The notes under the pieces were generated by a model. It did no database searches. It was not told where the DNA came from and worked only from the letters and a program-made list of their open reading frames with translations. From Xanthobacteraceae bacterium (GTDB taxonomy: Bacteria; Pseudomonadota; Alphaproteobacteria; Rhizobiales; Xanthobacteraceae), in NCBI GenBank assembly GCA_030037185.1, contig JASHRR010001109.1, positions 1 to 26,822 of the forward strand: 26,822 nucleotides of DNA, written 5' to 3'. Shown here one piece after another: positions 1 to 7,593 of this stretch; position 1 is the stretch's first letter; each line of letters begins with the position of its first letter. Position numbers and translations under genes: made by a program.

Positions 1-1
1 C

Positions 2-517
2 TGCAACCGCTTCAAGTACGACATCAACGGCTATCTCGCGCGGCTTGGCCCACAGGCGCCGGTCCATACCTTCGATGAGATCCTTGCCTCGCAGAAGTTC
101 CACCCCTCGATCGAGAAGCGGATGCTCGAGGCGGCGGCGGAGCCGCCGCCCGATCAGAACGCCAAATGCCAGGAAGCCGATGAAAACGGACGGCGCCTCG
201 CGCGAGGCGTGCTCAAGGCCATGGATGACGCCGGACTCGACGCGCTCGTCTATCCGTCGTGGAATAACCCGCCGCGTCTGATCGGCGATCTCAACACGCC
301 GCACGGCAACAACAGCCCGCGGCTTGCTCCGCCCACCGGCTTTCCGGCGATCACCGTACCGATGGGATTCGTGCATGGGACATTGCCCGCCGGCCTGCAG
401 ATGCTCGGCAGACCTTGGAGCGAGCCCACCCTGATCAGGATCGGTTATGCCTACGAGCAAGCGACTCGCCACCGGCGTCCGCCGGCAAGCGTGCCAGCGC
501 TGGCCGACGCACCCTGA
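2..517 (+). CDS. Amidase (amidase signature family), C-terminal fragment
   Basis: The frame is open from the left edge of the window and 171 residues are visible, so the start and the catalytic Ser-Ser-Lys core lie outside. The visible part carries the typical C-terminal end of amidase signature enzymes: a stretch with YPSWNNPP, then LAPPTGFPAITVPMG, then GLQMLGRPWSEPTLIRIGYA and a final helix with YEQAT. Such enzymes hydrolyse carboxamides to the acid and ammonia; the substrate cannot be told from this half. The gene ends 20 bases before the convergent stop of the next gene. Family assignment is firm, specific function unknown. Confidence 0.88.
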   Translation, partial: CNRFKYDINGYLARLGPQAPVHTFDEILASQKFHPSIEKRMLEAAAEPPPDQNAKCQEADENGRRLARGVLKAMDDAGLDALVYPSWNNPPRLIGDLNTPHGNNSPRLAPPTGFPAITVPMGFVHGTLPAGLQMLGRPWSEPTLIRIGYAYEQATRHRRPPASVPALADAP

Positions 518-537
518 CCTCTGGGGCGGACTGCGTC

Positions 538-1713
538 CTACTGCAACGGATCATCCTCAGCGCCCGAAATGCCGGTGGCGCTGTCTCTGGTCGCCGGGTC
601 GGGACCGCGTCCCTCTGCAAAGGCGACCTCTTGCAGGCGCGCTCCATGCAACAGCCCCGGAAGGGCGTAGTTTCCCTCATTGCAGCGCGGCTCGTAATAA
701 ATTCTGTTCGCCGCCTCGCTTTGCCGGGTGAACTCCTGCGTGACCGTCCATGGCTTCGTCCACACGGTCGGATCTTCGATGGTGACCACGTATTCGAGGG
801 TATCCGGCGAGGTCCGTGTCCAGCGCTCGACCAAATGCAGGTTCTCGCGCGAGCCCTGAAAATCCGTCTTCGCGGTGAAGTTCGTTACGTCGATGACGAG
901 GGTGTTGCCTTCCCAGTGCCCACGCGAATCGCCATACCACTGGCGGATGCCGGACGGCAAATGGCCGCTCGCGTCCATCACGATGTTGCGCTGCCACCCT
1001 TGTCCCTGACCCACGTCGTAGAACATCGCGATGCCGCCAGGCGTCTGCACGATCCGATGGGTGCGGTTGCCTCCGATCCCGGGCAGCCCGCCGGTCAGGC
1101 AGCGGACCCCCAACGGGGCGTCCTCCGGTCCATCGTGGCGATTGATCGACAGCGTGTTGTAGCGGGGAGTTTGCTCCACCAATCGCGGCGAGGGTGTCGG
1201 ATCGTATTTGCCGCCGGCACAGGTCCGGTACTCGATCTTGCAAGTTTCGGTCGATCGCAACAGGGCGAGGCGGAATTCCCGTTCGGCGGCGGCGATCTTC
1301 TGAGCCTGCGCTGTCAGTTGCGGAATCCGACCATCGGGCGGATCCACAATGCGGGACGTGCGCACGCCAGTGTGCTTCCTGGATATGAACAGGTCGTTGT
1401 AGGAGCCGGTGACGTCGAGCTCGGTCCCGCGCTCCCGGCGCTTGTCCTTACCGAGCATCGCCGCCCGTTGTGCATCCAGTTCGGCTCGCTGCGCCGCGGT
1501 GAAAAATTCTTGGTTGCCATACTTGGCGGGACGTTGCAGCGGCGTATCGGTTTCATCCATCCAAATGCCCTGAAGATCTGGGTCGCCCCATGGGGTTTTC
1601 AGCGGCGGAGCCGGCGCCTGAGCCGCGGTCTGCGTGACGGACATCGAAATGAGGGCGCTGACGGCCCCGACAATCGCGACCGCTAGCATCGAATCTGAGA
1701 ACCTGTCGCGCAT
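538..1713 (-). CDS. Secreted protein of unknown function with PDLQGIW motif
   Basis: A 391-residue protein with an N-terminal hydrophobic segment (about residues 8-30) ending in AQA, which fits a Sec signal peptide and export to the periplasm. The mature part starts with a proline-rich stretch and the motif PDLQGIW at residues 45-51. Near residues 266-280 it has HWEGNTLVIDVTNF, followed by VERWTRTSPDTLEYVVTIED. I know these motifs from large uncharacterised families in soil Alphaproteobacteria and Acidobacteria, but no activity is established that I can name. The start is well set: AGGAGG lies four bases before the ATG. It is convergent with the amidase fragment and appears to be a single-gene unit. 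Confidence 0.85.
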   Translation of the reverse strand: MRDRFSDSMLAVAIVGAVSALISMSVTQTAAQAPAPPLKTPWGDPDLQGIWMDETDTPLQRPAKYGNQEFFTAAQRAELDAQRAAMLGKDKRRERGTELDVTGSYNDLFISRKHTGVRTSRIVDPPDGRIPQLTAQAQKIAAAEREFRLALLRSTETCKIEYRTCAGGKYDPTPSPRLVEQTPRYNTLSINRHDGPEDAPLGVRCLTGGLPGIGGNRTHRIVQTPGGIAMFYDVGQGQGWQRNIVMDASGHLPSGIRQWYGDSRGHWEGNTLVIDVTNFTAKTDFQGSRENLHLVERWTRTSPDTLEYVVTIEDPTVWTKPWTVTQEFTRQSEAANRIYYEPRCNEGNYALPGLLHGARLQEVAFAEGRGPDPATRDSATGISGAEDDPLQ

Positions 1714-2080
1714 ATAGCCTCCTTTGCCCCTGCGGGACGTTGCTGCGACGCGTTTCCCCTTAGATCATATCCGATCGAGTGTGATGGTAGCGTTTTTCGC
1801 CATTCGCCGATAGCCCTGGTCATCCGGCCCGGCTCTCGACATGGTGCGCAGTGCGCGAGCGAGGGCGCCTGCGGTTGTGGTCGAGCGGCCTTGAGGCGAG
1901 CCGTCGGATCTTGCATGACCGTCTCCCAATGAGCCCGTTGACAGCGCGAGTTGCCGGTCGACGGCTCAAAAGGCGGCGGCGTCGGGGGGGTGTCAATTTA
2001 CCCGCAACCCATTGAATCACTTGGAGATCGGCTCGACGTGTGTCGTCTCGCCCGGCGCCCATGCTTGCCGACCTCGCCTC

Positions 2081-2110
2081 CTTGCGCGCTGAACCCCTGC
2101 TGTCCATATT
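2081..2110 (+). promoter_or_regulatory. Candidate sigma-32 (RpoH) promoter of hsp20
   Basis: CTTGCGC at 2081-2087 and CCATATT at 2104-2110 are separated by 16 bases. This fits the alphaproteobacterial heat-shock pattern of CTTG, a spacer, then CCATNT. It is correctly placed and oriented for the Hsp20 gene starting at 2211. The transcript would begin near 2117, leaving a leader of about 94 bases. Confidence 0.6.
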
Positions 2111-2134
2111 AGGGACGAAGCCAGACGGGGATGT

Positions 2135-2158
2135 CTCCTGAGGGAGGGCCTCCTGAGG
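2135..2158 (+). repeat. Direct repeat CTCCTGAGG in the hsp20 leader
   Basis: CTCCTGAGG occurs at 2135-2143 and again at 2150-2158, inside the predicted 5' leader of hsp20. The unit contains the near-palindrome CCTGAGG, so the copies can pair with each other or with the GGGAGGG between them. This could contribute to a structured leader; no match to a named RNA family was established. Confidence 0.4.
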
Positions 2159-2210
2159 CGGGGGTGCCACGAGGGCCCCGGCAAAGTCGCTATCGCAGGG
2201 CTTTGAGATC

Positions 2211-2639
2211 ATGGCGCGCGTACCATCGTTATCGAGCCCGTTTCTGCTTGGCTTTGACGAAATCGAACGGGCGGTCGATCGCGTCGCGAAGGCTGCCGAC
2301 GGGTACCCGCCGTATAATATCGAGCGGATGGCGCGTGAAAACGGACAGCCGGAACGGTTGCGTATAACGCTTGCTGTCGCGGGTTTCGCCCGCGAAGAAC
2401 TTGACGTTACGATCGAGGACAATCAGCTCATGATTCGCGGACGGCAGATCGACGAACAGACGCGCCATTATCTCCACCGCGGAATTGCCGCCCGCCAGTT
2501 CCAACGCACATTCGTGCTGCATGGCGTGGAGGTGCTGGGGGCCGATCTGAAAAACGGATTGCTGTCGATTGACCTCGCGCGTCCAGAGCCTGAACGTGTG
2601 GTAAAGACGATCGCAATCAACGATCAGGAACAACAATGA
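2211..2639 (+). CDS. Small heat-shock protein, Hsp20/IbpA family
   Basis: A 142-residue protein of usual length for a bacterial small heat-shock protein. The alpha-crystallin domain spans roughly residues 33-125. It has the strand pattern LRITLAVAGFAREELDVTIED early and the conserved signature ADLKNGLLSIDL at residues 111-122. The C-terminal tail is short and has an IAI sequence at 134-136, like the I-X-I element used for oligomer contacts. These proteins bind unfolding clients in the cytoplasm and hold them for refolding by DnaK and ClpB. The ribosome site is weak (GAG six bases before the ATG), which would suit translational control. A sigma-32-like promoter lies upstream and a DUF1150 gene follows. 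Confidence 0.92.
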   Translation: MARVPSLSSPFLLGFDEIERAVDRVAKAADGYPPYNIERMARENGQPERLRITLAVAGFAREELDVTIEDNQLMIRGRQIDEQTRHYLHRGIAARQFQRTFVLHGVEVLGADLKNGLLSIDLARPEPERVVKTIAINDQEQQ

Positions 2640-2680
2640 GGGGAGAACTCGGGCAAAGTCACCGGTCGAGGAGTCGAGCC

Positions 2681-2941
2681 ATGATGAACAAAGACGTCAA
2701 TCCGGTCAGCATCTCCAGGGAAGCGCTTGCGCAACTGGGCGATGGCGAGATTGCCTACATCAAGACAATCCGATCCGAGGACGTGCCCGGGATGTTTCCC
2801 CAAGCGCCGGAAATCGCACCTGGACTGAAGCTGTTTGCTCTGCATGCGGCAGACGGCACGCCGATCATGATTACCGATTCGCGCGAAGCCGCAGTTGCCA
2901 ACGCCTGGAGCAACGAGCTGCAGACGTTAAGCGTGCACTAA
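2681..2941 (+). CDS. DUF1150 family protein
   Basis: An 86-residue protein when started at the ATG at 2681, which has a GAGGAG ribosome site seven bases upstream. The open frame reaches further upstream to 2636 but the extra residues look non-coding. A second ATG follows directly at 2684. The sequence contains DGEIAYIKTI and LFALHAADGTPIMITDSREAA, which match the small DUF1150 family of Alphaproteobacteria. These genes are commonly found directly after an Hsp20 gene, as here with a 41-base gap, so the pair is probably cotranscribed under heat-shock control. The molecular role is not known to me. Confidence 0.85.
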   Translation: MMNKDVNPVSISREALAQLGDGEIAYIKTIRSEDVPGMFPQAPEIAPGLKLFALHAADGTPIMITDSREAAVANAWSNELQTLSVH

Positions 2942-3016
2942 ATCGAGCCGATGCGATCGCAAGGCGAAGCCTGGGTGCGGGCGTTTGCAATAACCCCCAA
3001 TCGGCCCTTAGCCAGC

Positions 3017-3039
3017 GGGGCGACCGCGACGGTCGCCCC
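3017..3039. repeat. Perfect hairpin between convergent genes
   Basis: GGGGCGACC at 3017-3025 and GGTCGCCCC at 3031-3039 form a perfect nine-pair stem with a five-base loop. It lies between the convergent ends of the DUF1150 gene and ptsN and may stop transcription from both sides. There is no T-run on either side, so a classical intrinsic terminator is not shown. Confidence 0.5.
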
Positions 3040-3081
3040 TGCACACCCCGGTGTTGTCCACAGTTTAGTAAAGTCGGCGGG

Positions 3082-3540
3082 TCATACCTCGTCCGATCCG
3101 GACATCAGCACCGCGTAAAGTGCTTCGGCATCCCGCGATTCGCGGAGCTTCTGGGCGATTTCGGTATCCCGCAACAGGCGGGCAATCCGCGCCAGCGCTT
3201 TGAGGTGATCTGCGCCCGCAGCCTCGGGCGCGAGCAACAGGAACAGAAGGTCGACGGGCTGGTGATCCACCGCGCCGAAGTCGATCGGTCGCTCCAGCCG
3301 CGCAAACACGCCGAACAGGCGTTCCAGCCTGGCGAGCTTGCCGTGCGGAATAGCAACGCCGCTGCCGATGCCGGTGGAGCCGAGTTTTTCGCGCTGCATC
3401 AACACTTCAAGCACTTCGCGTTCACTGCGGCCGCATATTGCGGCCGCCCGGGTCGCAAGTTCCTGCAGCGCTTGTTTCTTGCTGTTGACCCTTAGCGAGG
3501 GAACGACCGCCTGCGGCACTACGAGGTCGGTAAGCGCCAT
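3082..3540 (-). CDS. ptsN: PTS IIA-like nitrogen-regulatory protein PtsN
   Basis: A 152-residue protein starting with MALTDLVVP, of normal length for EIIA-Ntr. The phosphoryl-accepting histidine is His66 in the motif IPHGK (residues 64-68), preceded by the conserved REKLGSTGIGSGVA. Near residue 100 it has PVDLLFLLLAPEAAGADHLKALA, the usual core of the fold. PtsN receives phosphate from EI-Ntr and NPr in the cytoplasm and regulates potassium transport, nitrogen metabolism and related processes by binding target proteins. The frame extends 25 codons upstream, but the family start is the internal ATG at 3540. In many Alphaproteobacteria ptsN follows rpoN and hpf; here neither is beside it, so it stands alone. 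Confidence 0.92.
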   Translation of the reverse strand: MALTDLVVPQAVVPSLRVNSKKQALQELATRAAAICGRSEREVLEVLMQREKLGSTGIGSGVAIPHGKLARLERLFGVFARLERPIDFGAVDHQPVDLLFLLLAPEAAGADHLKALARIARLLRDTEIAQKLRESRDAEALYAVLMSGSDEV

Positions 3541-3745
3541 AAAGATCGTCCAAATCGCGGGCACCCCGAGTCGCGGAGGGCCCAATTGGGGGGCGGAACA
3601 TAAGGACGGGTCCAAAGCGCGTCAATAGGCGAATAGGCGGATTGCAACGCTGCGGGCCCGGTGCGATGACAGGCGCAATATGGTGCTTTAGCAGCGCCAC
3701 GACTAGCCCCGTGCGCCCCGCATACCTGACCGATCGAGCCGACTT

Positions 3746-4633
3746 ATGACGAGCCAAGATACGCCGATGTTACCTCGCCAGCGCACCGACTATTCCGCCA
3801 TCATAGATCGGCCGCCGCTGCGGTTGCCCGGGCGCGCGCGCCTCGTCCTGTGGCCGATCGTCAATCTTGAGGTTTGGGACATCAGCCGGCCGATGCCGCG
3901 CCAGGTCCTGCCCGCTCCGACCGGCGCGTCGCTGCTGCCGGATGTGCCGCACTGGAGCTGGCACGAATACGGCATGCGGGTCGGCGTGTGGCGATTCTTC
4001 GATCTGTTCCGCCGCCGCGGCATCAAGCCGACGCTCGCCATCAACGCCCGCGTCTGTGAGGACTATGTACGGGTCGCTGAAGAGGCGCGCCGGGCGGCTT
4101 GGGAGTTCATGGGGCATGGCTACGACCAGATGCCGATCCACAAGCACGAGAATCAGAGGGAGATGATCGGCCGCTCGATGGACATCGTTGAGCGCTTTAC
4201 CGGCAAACGCCCGCTCGGCTGGCTCGGCCCCGGCCTGACGCAGACCTACCAGACGCCGGAACTGCTCGCCGAAGCCGGCGTGAAATATATCGCCGATTGG
4301 GTGTACGACGACGAACCGGACATCATCCGCACCGCCAACGGGCCGCTGGTCACGCTGCCCTACACCGTCGAACTCAACGATATCGCCATGATGGTCGTGC
4401 AGCACCATGAGAGCGACTATCTGTTAAGGCGCGCCATCGACACATTCGACCGCCTCTATGCGGAAGGGGAGCACCGCGCCAAGATCATGGCGCTGGCGAT
4501 CCATCCCTACATCAGCGGCCAGCCGCACCGGATCAAGTACCTCGAAGCGATTTACGACTACGCCGCAAAATTCGATGGCGTGCTGCACTGGAACGGTGCG
4601 CAGATCCTGGAGTGGTACCTGAAAGCAAGGTAA
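3746..4633 (+). CDS. Polysaccharide deacetylase family protein (NodB/PuuE-like)
   Basis: A 295-residue cytoplasmic-looking protein without a signal peptide. It belongs to the NodB-homology carbohydrate esterase superfamily, in the branch related to the allantoinase PuuE. Visible elements are KPTLAINARVCEDY (residues 94-107), GHGYDQMPIHKHENQ with several metal-candidate histidines (123-137), the GWLGPGLTQTYQTPELLAEAGVKY block (158-181) and LAIHPYISGQPHR near 250-262. The first catalytic aspartate motif of true chitin deacetylases (FDDG type) is replaced by LVLWPIVNLEVWD, so deacetylation of a polymer is not certain. An amide hydrolase acting on a small ureide-like compound is an alternative. 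The start at 3746 lacks a strong ribosome site; an internal ATG at 3767 is possible. Confidence 0.82.
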   Translation: MTSQDTPMLPRQRTDYSAIIDRPPLRLPGRARLVLWPIVNLEVWDISRPMPRQVLPAPTGASLLPDVPHWSWHEYGMRVGVWRFFDLFRRRGIKPTLAINARVCEDYVRVAEEARRAAWEFMGHGYDQMPIHKHENQREMIGRSMDIVERFTGKRPLGWLGPGLTQTYQTPELLAEAGVKYIADWVYDDEPDIIRTANGPLVTLPYTVELNDIAMMVVQHHESDYLLRRAIDTFDRLYAEGEHRAKIMALAIHPYISGQPHRIKYLEAIYDYAAKFDGVLHWNGAQILEWYLKAR

Positions 4634-4640
4634 ACCCATC

Positions 4641-4665
4641 CCCACGCCCGAAGGCGGGGGCTTTT
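4641..4665 (+). terminator. Candidate intrinsic terminator after the deacetylase
   Basis: Eight bases after the stop codon, CCCACGCC at 4641-4648 pairs with GGCGGGGG at 4653-4660 around a CGAA loop, with one A-G mismatch. The stem is followed by CTTTT. Position and T-run fit a Rho-independent terminator, although the T-run is short. Confidence 0.6.
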
Positions 4666-5181
4666 GCCTGGGGTGTCGGGCATCTCTCTCGCCTCATACC
4701 AAGCAGAGAAGCTTAAGCTCCACGGTTACAAGATGCTTTGAGATCGCCTTGTCAGGAACTGGCGAAGCTGGGCAACAAAGGCCCACCCCTGCAGACGCCG
4801 GCGTTGAACCTGCCGTAATTCGCCACGCGCCGGGACTTCGCCAAGGTGGCGGACGCCTGTTGCGCAGATCGTATCTGTCAGGCAGCGCCGGCCTCCTGGC
4901 TGTGAGATCACTTTAGGGGCGGATTGCTGCGCTCAAGCGTCTGTTTCGACAACTTGCTTGGCGGCTTCCTCCCCCCTAAAGGCGTCTCAAGGCCGGGGCT
5001 TGCGCGCGCAGGTTGCCGTGAAGCCTGTCTTTCGTGGCGAGCCCAAAGCGCCTCCGCCGGGCGGGCACAGTTGCCGCGCCGTGCCCACCTGCCGGGTGGG
5101 CACGGCCCGGTCACGCCTTTATCCGGGCCGGATTTCGCTGCGCTCATTCGGGCGCCACGGTTCTGCCGTTCGCGAAGGCAA
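4666..5181. other. Intergenic region, no recognised gene
   Basis: About 515 bases between convergent genes. A 61-codon open frame on the minus strand (4726-4911) and frames on the plus strand have no recognisable product. The region from about 4960 to 5160 is rich in short palindromes, including the strong hairpin listed at 5079-5105. Near 5122-5148 it has CCGGATTTCGCTGCGCTCA, which resembles the GGCGGAT...ATCCGCC hairpin at 26129-26156. It looks like accumulated intergenic repeat DNA. Confidence 0.5.
5079..5105. repeat. Perfect 11-pair palindrome
   Basis: CCGTGCCCACC at 5079-5089 and GGTGGGCACGG at 5095-5105 are exact inverted repeats around TGCCG. The element lies about 75 bases beyond the stop of the fused TctA-TctB gene. 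No T-run follows on either strand. It may be a REP-like element or an mRNA 3'-end stabiliser. Confidence 0.6.
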
Positions 5182-7482
5182 TCACATGAGCCGCCCCGTC
5201 CACTCGCGCAGGGCGGGAAACATGTCGCCGAGCAGCGACGGCGGCCACGGCACGTGCAAGAGCTTCACGAACAGAACGTAAAATCCGATCCACAGCGAGA
5301 CGACGATGATCAGCGCCATCGGCCACGGTGTCTTGCCGGCGGTTGACATGTACGAGAACATGTAAAGACCCAAGGCGGGCATCAAGCCGATCAGCAGCAC
5401 GCCGACCAGCAGCCCGACAAGCCACAGCGCTTCCACGAGAAGGCGCGCATAGACCGTCGTCTCGGCCAATTCTCCCAATGCACCGGTGACGTCGCGCGCG
5501 GCCTTTGCTGCGATAGCAGGCTTACCCTGCAGTTTGGTAAGAACCGCGGCGAGGCCCGCACAGGCAATGACGAGGAGGCCCACCGCGGCGGCGGTCTGCG
5601 GCATCAGCCGTGCCGAGAAGCGCCAGCCGATCGCGCTCCAGAACGCCGCCGCAAAGGCCAGAAAGGCGATTACCCAAAGGCCCGGGCCGACGATCCGGTC
5701 GATGGAGAAGGTATTGAAAGATGCCGCTGCAGCTCCCTCGCCTCCGGTGGGGGCAGGACAACCGCATGCGGCGTGGCCCTCGCCTCCCGCCGCTTGCGGG
5801 GGCAGGTCCGCCCTACCCTTGCCCACTGGCGCCGGAGAGTCGGGAGGGGGCTCGGTGAGGGGGCCTCTCCACACGCTTTCAGTCGCCAGTTTGAGCCTGC
5901 GGAAAGTGCCGCTCACCCCGACCCGTCGAGGACGGGCGGAGACGCCCTCGGGGCAGGCTGACAGAGGCGGGGGCTCCGCGCCGGGGGCGGGCCTCCACAT
6001 TCGATAAAAGGCCTTGAACAGCGGGCTCGCGAGCACCACCGCGGTGACAGCGAAGATTGCGATGACACCCGGCCGCTGCAGCCATTCGAACTGATAGCGC
6101 GCGACCGAGATGAAGAGATATTTTTCGATGAGCTTGCCGAGCACAAAGCCGAGAATCAGCGGCGCACGGGCCCAGCCATACCGCTTCATCGTCCAGCCCA
6201 TCAGGCCGAAAGCCACGAGCAGCACGAGATCGCCGAAGCTGAGCGAGCCCTGATAGGCGCCGACAAAGCACACCGCGAACACGGTCGGAATGAGGATGCC
6301 GGCCCGCAACGTGGCGATCCGGGCGAGCGGATTGGCAGCCAGGAAACAAGTGCCGGCGCCCACCACATTGGCGAGCGCGAGGCTCCACACCAACGTGTAG
6401 GTGACGTCGAGCTGCGTATCGAGCAGCTTCGGGCCCGGCGCAATGCCGTGGGAGAGAAAAGCACCGAGCAGCAGCGCCATCGACGGCGAACCCGGCACTC
6501 CAAATGCAAGCGTCGGAATGAGAGCGCCCCCTTCGCGGGAGCAGTTGGCGGATTCCGCTGCAATCAGGCCGCGCACATCACCCTTGCCGAAGGTCTCCAC
6601 GGCGCCTTTGACCATGCGCGCGGCCGATCCGTAGGCGATCCAGTCGATCACCGCGGCGCCCATTCCGGGCACTGATCCGAGCACGACCCCCAGAAACGAG
6701 GAATTGAGGATCAGCTTCCAGTTCTGGATGACGTCGCGCACGCCGCGCATCTGTTCGCGAAACAGGCCTTCGAGCCGCTGCGTCGAGCCCATGTTGGCGC
6801 GCGCGATTGCCATGTCGATGAGTTCGGGAACCGCGAACAGGCCGAGCGCAATGCATTCGATCGGCACGCCATCGAGGAGGTAGGTGCCGAACATGTCATC
6901 GAAGGTCCAGCGCAACTGGCCGGACTGGGCTTCGTCCCCGACCGCGGCGAGCAAAACGCCGAACAGGGCAACGATGAGCCCCTTGAGGATGTTGCCCTGG
7001 CTCACCGACGCGACCAGGGTGAGGCCGAGCACGCACACGGCAAGCAGCTCGGGCGTGCCGATCGCCAGCATGAACGGCCGCAGGATCGGAATCGAAACCG
7101 CCAGCAGAATGGCGCCGAACACCCCGCCCACGATCGACGAACTGAACGAGGCTCCGAAAGCGCGTCCGGCTTCACCGCGCTTTGCCATGGGATGGCCGTC
7201 GAGCACCGTTGCGGCCGAGCCGACCGCACCCGGTACCCCGAACAGGATCGCCGGAATGGTGTCTGATGTTGCCGTGACCGCCCACATGCCGATCAGGAAG
7301 GCGAGCGCCGTGCGGGCGTCCATGGAATGCGTGAACGGGATCAGCAGGGCCAAGCCACCGAGGCCGCCGATGCCCGGCAGCATGCCGATGACGAGCCCGA
7401 GCCCGATGCCGGAGCAGATGATGGCAAAGCGCGCCGGGTCAAGCACGACCGTGAGGGCGCTGAGCGCATTGTCGATCAGCAA
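5182..7482 (-). CDS. Tripartite tricarboxylate transporter, TctA-TctB fusion permease
   Basis: A 766-residue membrane protein. Residues 1 to about 495 are the large TctA permease, with the N-terminal glycine-rich motif GMLPGIGGLGG (33-43), the block ATSDTIPAILFGVPGAVGSAA, and the second repeat of the motif at LGSVPGMGAAVIDW and FGVPGSPSMALLLGAFLSHG. From about residue 590 the protein is a small four-helix TctB subunit (starting near DRIVGPGLWVIAFLAFAAAF). These subunits are normally separate proteins. Residues 495-590 are a Pro/Gly/Arg-rich linker discussed in the findings. The system imports carboxylates across the inner membrane using a periplasmic TctC receptor, which is not in this window. 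The start is TTG at 7482, preceded by AGGACGG at a suitable distance. Confidence 0.9.
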   Translation of the reverse strand: MLIDNALSALTVVLDPARFAIICSGIGLGLVIGMLPGIGGLGGLALLIPFTHSMDARTALAFLIGMWAVTATSDTIPAILFGVPGAVGSAATVLDGHPMAKRGEAGRAFGASFSSSIVGGVFGAILLAVSIPILRPFMLAIGTPELLAVCVLGLTLVASVSQGNILKGLIVALFGVLLAAVGDEAQSGQLRWTFDDMFGTYLLDGVPIECIALGLFAVPELIDMAIARANMGSTQRLEGLFREQMRGVRDVIQNWKLILNSSFLGVVLGSVPGMGAAVIDWIAYGSAARMVKGAVETFGKGDVRGLIAAESANCSREGGALIPTLAFGVPGSPSMALLLGAFLSHGIAPGPKLLDTQLDVTYTLVWSLALANVVGAGTCFLAANPLARIATLRAGILIPTVFAVCFVGAYQGSLSFGDLVLLVAFGLMGWTMKRYGWARAPLILGFVLGKLIEKYLFISVARYQFEWLQRPGVIAIFAVTAVVLASPLFKAFYRMWRPAPGAEPPPLSACPEGVSARPRRVGVSGTFRRLKLATESVWRGPLTEPPPDSPAPVGKGRADLPPQAAGGEGHAACGCPAPTGGEGAAAASFNTFSIDRIVGPGLWVIAFLAFAAAFWSAIGWRFSARLMPQTAAAVGLLVIACAGLAAVLTKLQGKPAIAAKAARDVTGALGELAETTVYARLLVEALWLVGLLVGVLLIGLMPALGLYMFSYMSTAGKTPWPMALIIVVSLWIGFYVLFVKLLHVPWPPSLLGDMFPALREWTGRLM
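5715..5998. repeat. Palindrome-rich insert coding the TctA-TctB linker
   Basis: This segment encodes residues of about 495-590 of the fused permease and differs in character from the flanking membrane domains. It holds CCGCATGCGG (5762-5771, perfect), a CCCGC/GCGGG hairpin near 5786-5800, and CCCGTC-GAG-GACGGG near 5930-5945. The text CCCTCGCCTCC occurs twice in variant form (from about 5755 and 5778). The style is that of intergenic palindromic repeats in this window, here read through in frame. Confidence 0.5.
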
Positions 7483-7513
7483 GGGGCGTTCCGTCCTGTG
7501 CTAAACGGGGGGG

Positions 7514-7542
7514 CTGATGTCCCTCCGCGGAGCGTTTGTCAA
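7514..7542 (-). promoter_or_regulatory. Possible promoter of the TctA-TctB gene
   Basis: On the minus strand a perfect TTGACA (7542-7537) is followed after 17 bases by CATCAG (7519-7514), a weak -10. A perfect ten-base palindrome CTCCGCGGAG (7523-7532) lies in the spacer and could be an operator. The -10 match is poor, so this is tentative. Confidence 0.3.
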
Positions 7543-7593
7543 AGTTCATAATACATAACGCGTGATGCGAACTCTACCGGAAAGCCTGATGCC

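Larger units (their letters stand above)
1714..2210. other. Divergent intergenic region before the heat-shock genes
   Basis: A 497-base stretch between the minus-strand secreted protein and hsp20. Its left end should hold the promoter of the secreted protein. The right half holds a sigma-32-like promoter and a leader of about 94 bases (listed separately). A G-run of seven lies near 1985. Open frames across it have no recognisable product. Confidence 0.5.

Noticed and set aside
415..1686. 423-codon plus-strand frame
   Set aside because: It overlaps the amidase end and is antisense to the secreted protein, which has a perfect ribosome site and family motifs.
1820..2422. 200-codon minus-strand frame over the hsp20 promoter
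   Set aside because: It covers the promoter, leader and start of hsp20, and its Arg/Ser-rich product has no domain.
3052..3062. TTGTCCACA near 3055 as a DnaA box
   Set aside because: One mismatch to the consensus and only a single site, with no AT-rich unwinding region or origin genes nearby.
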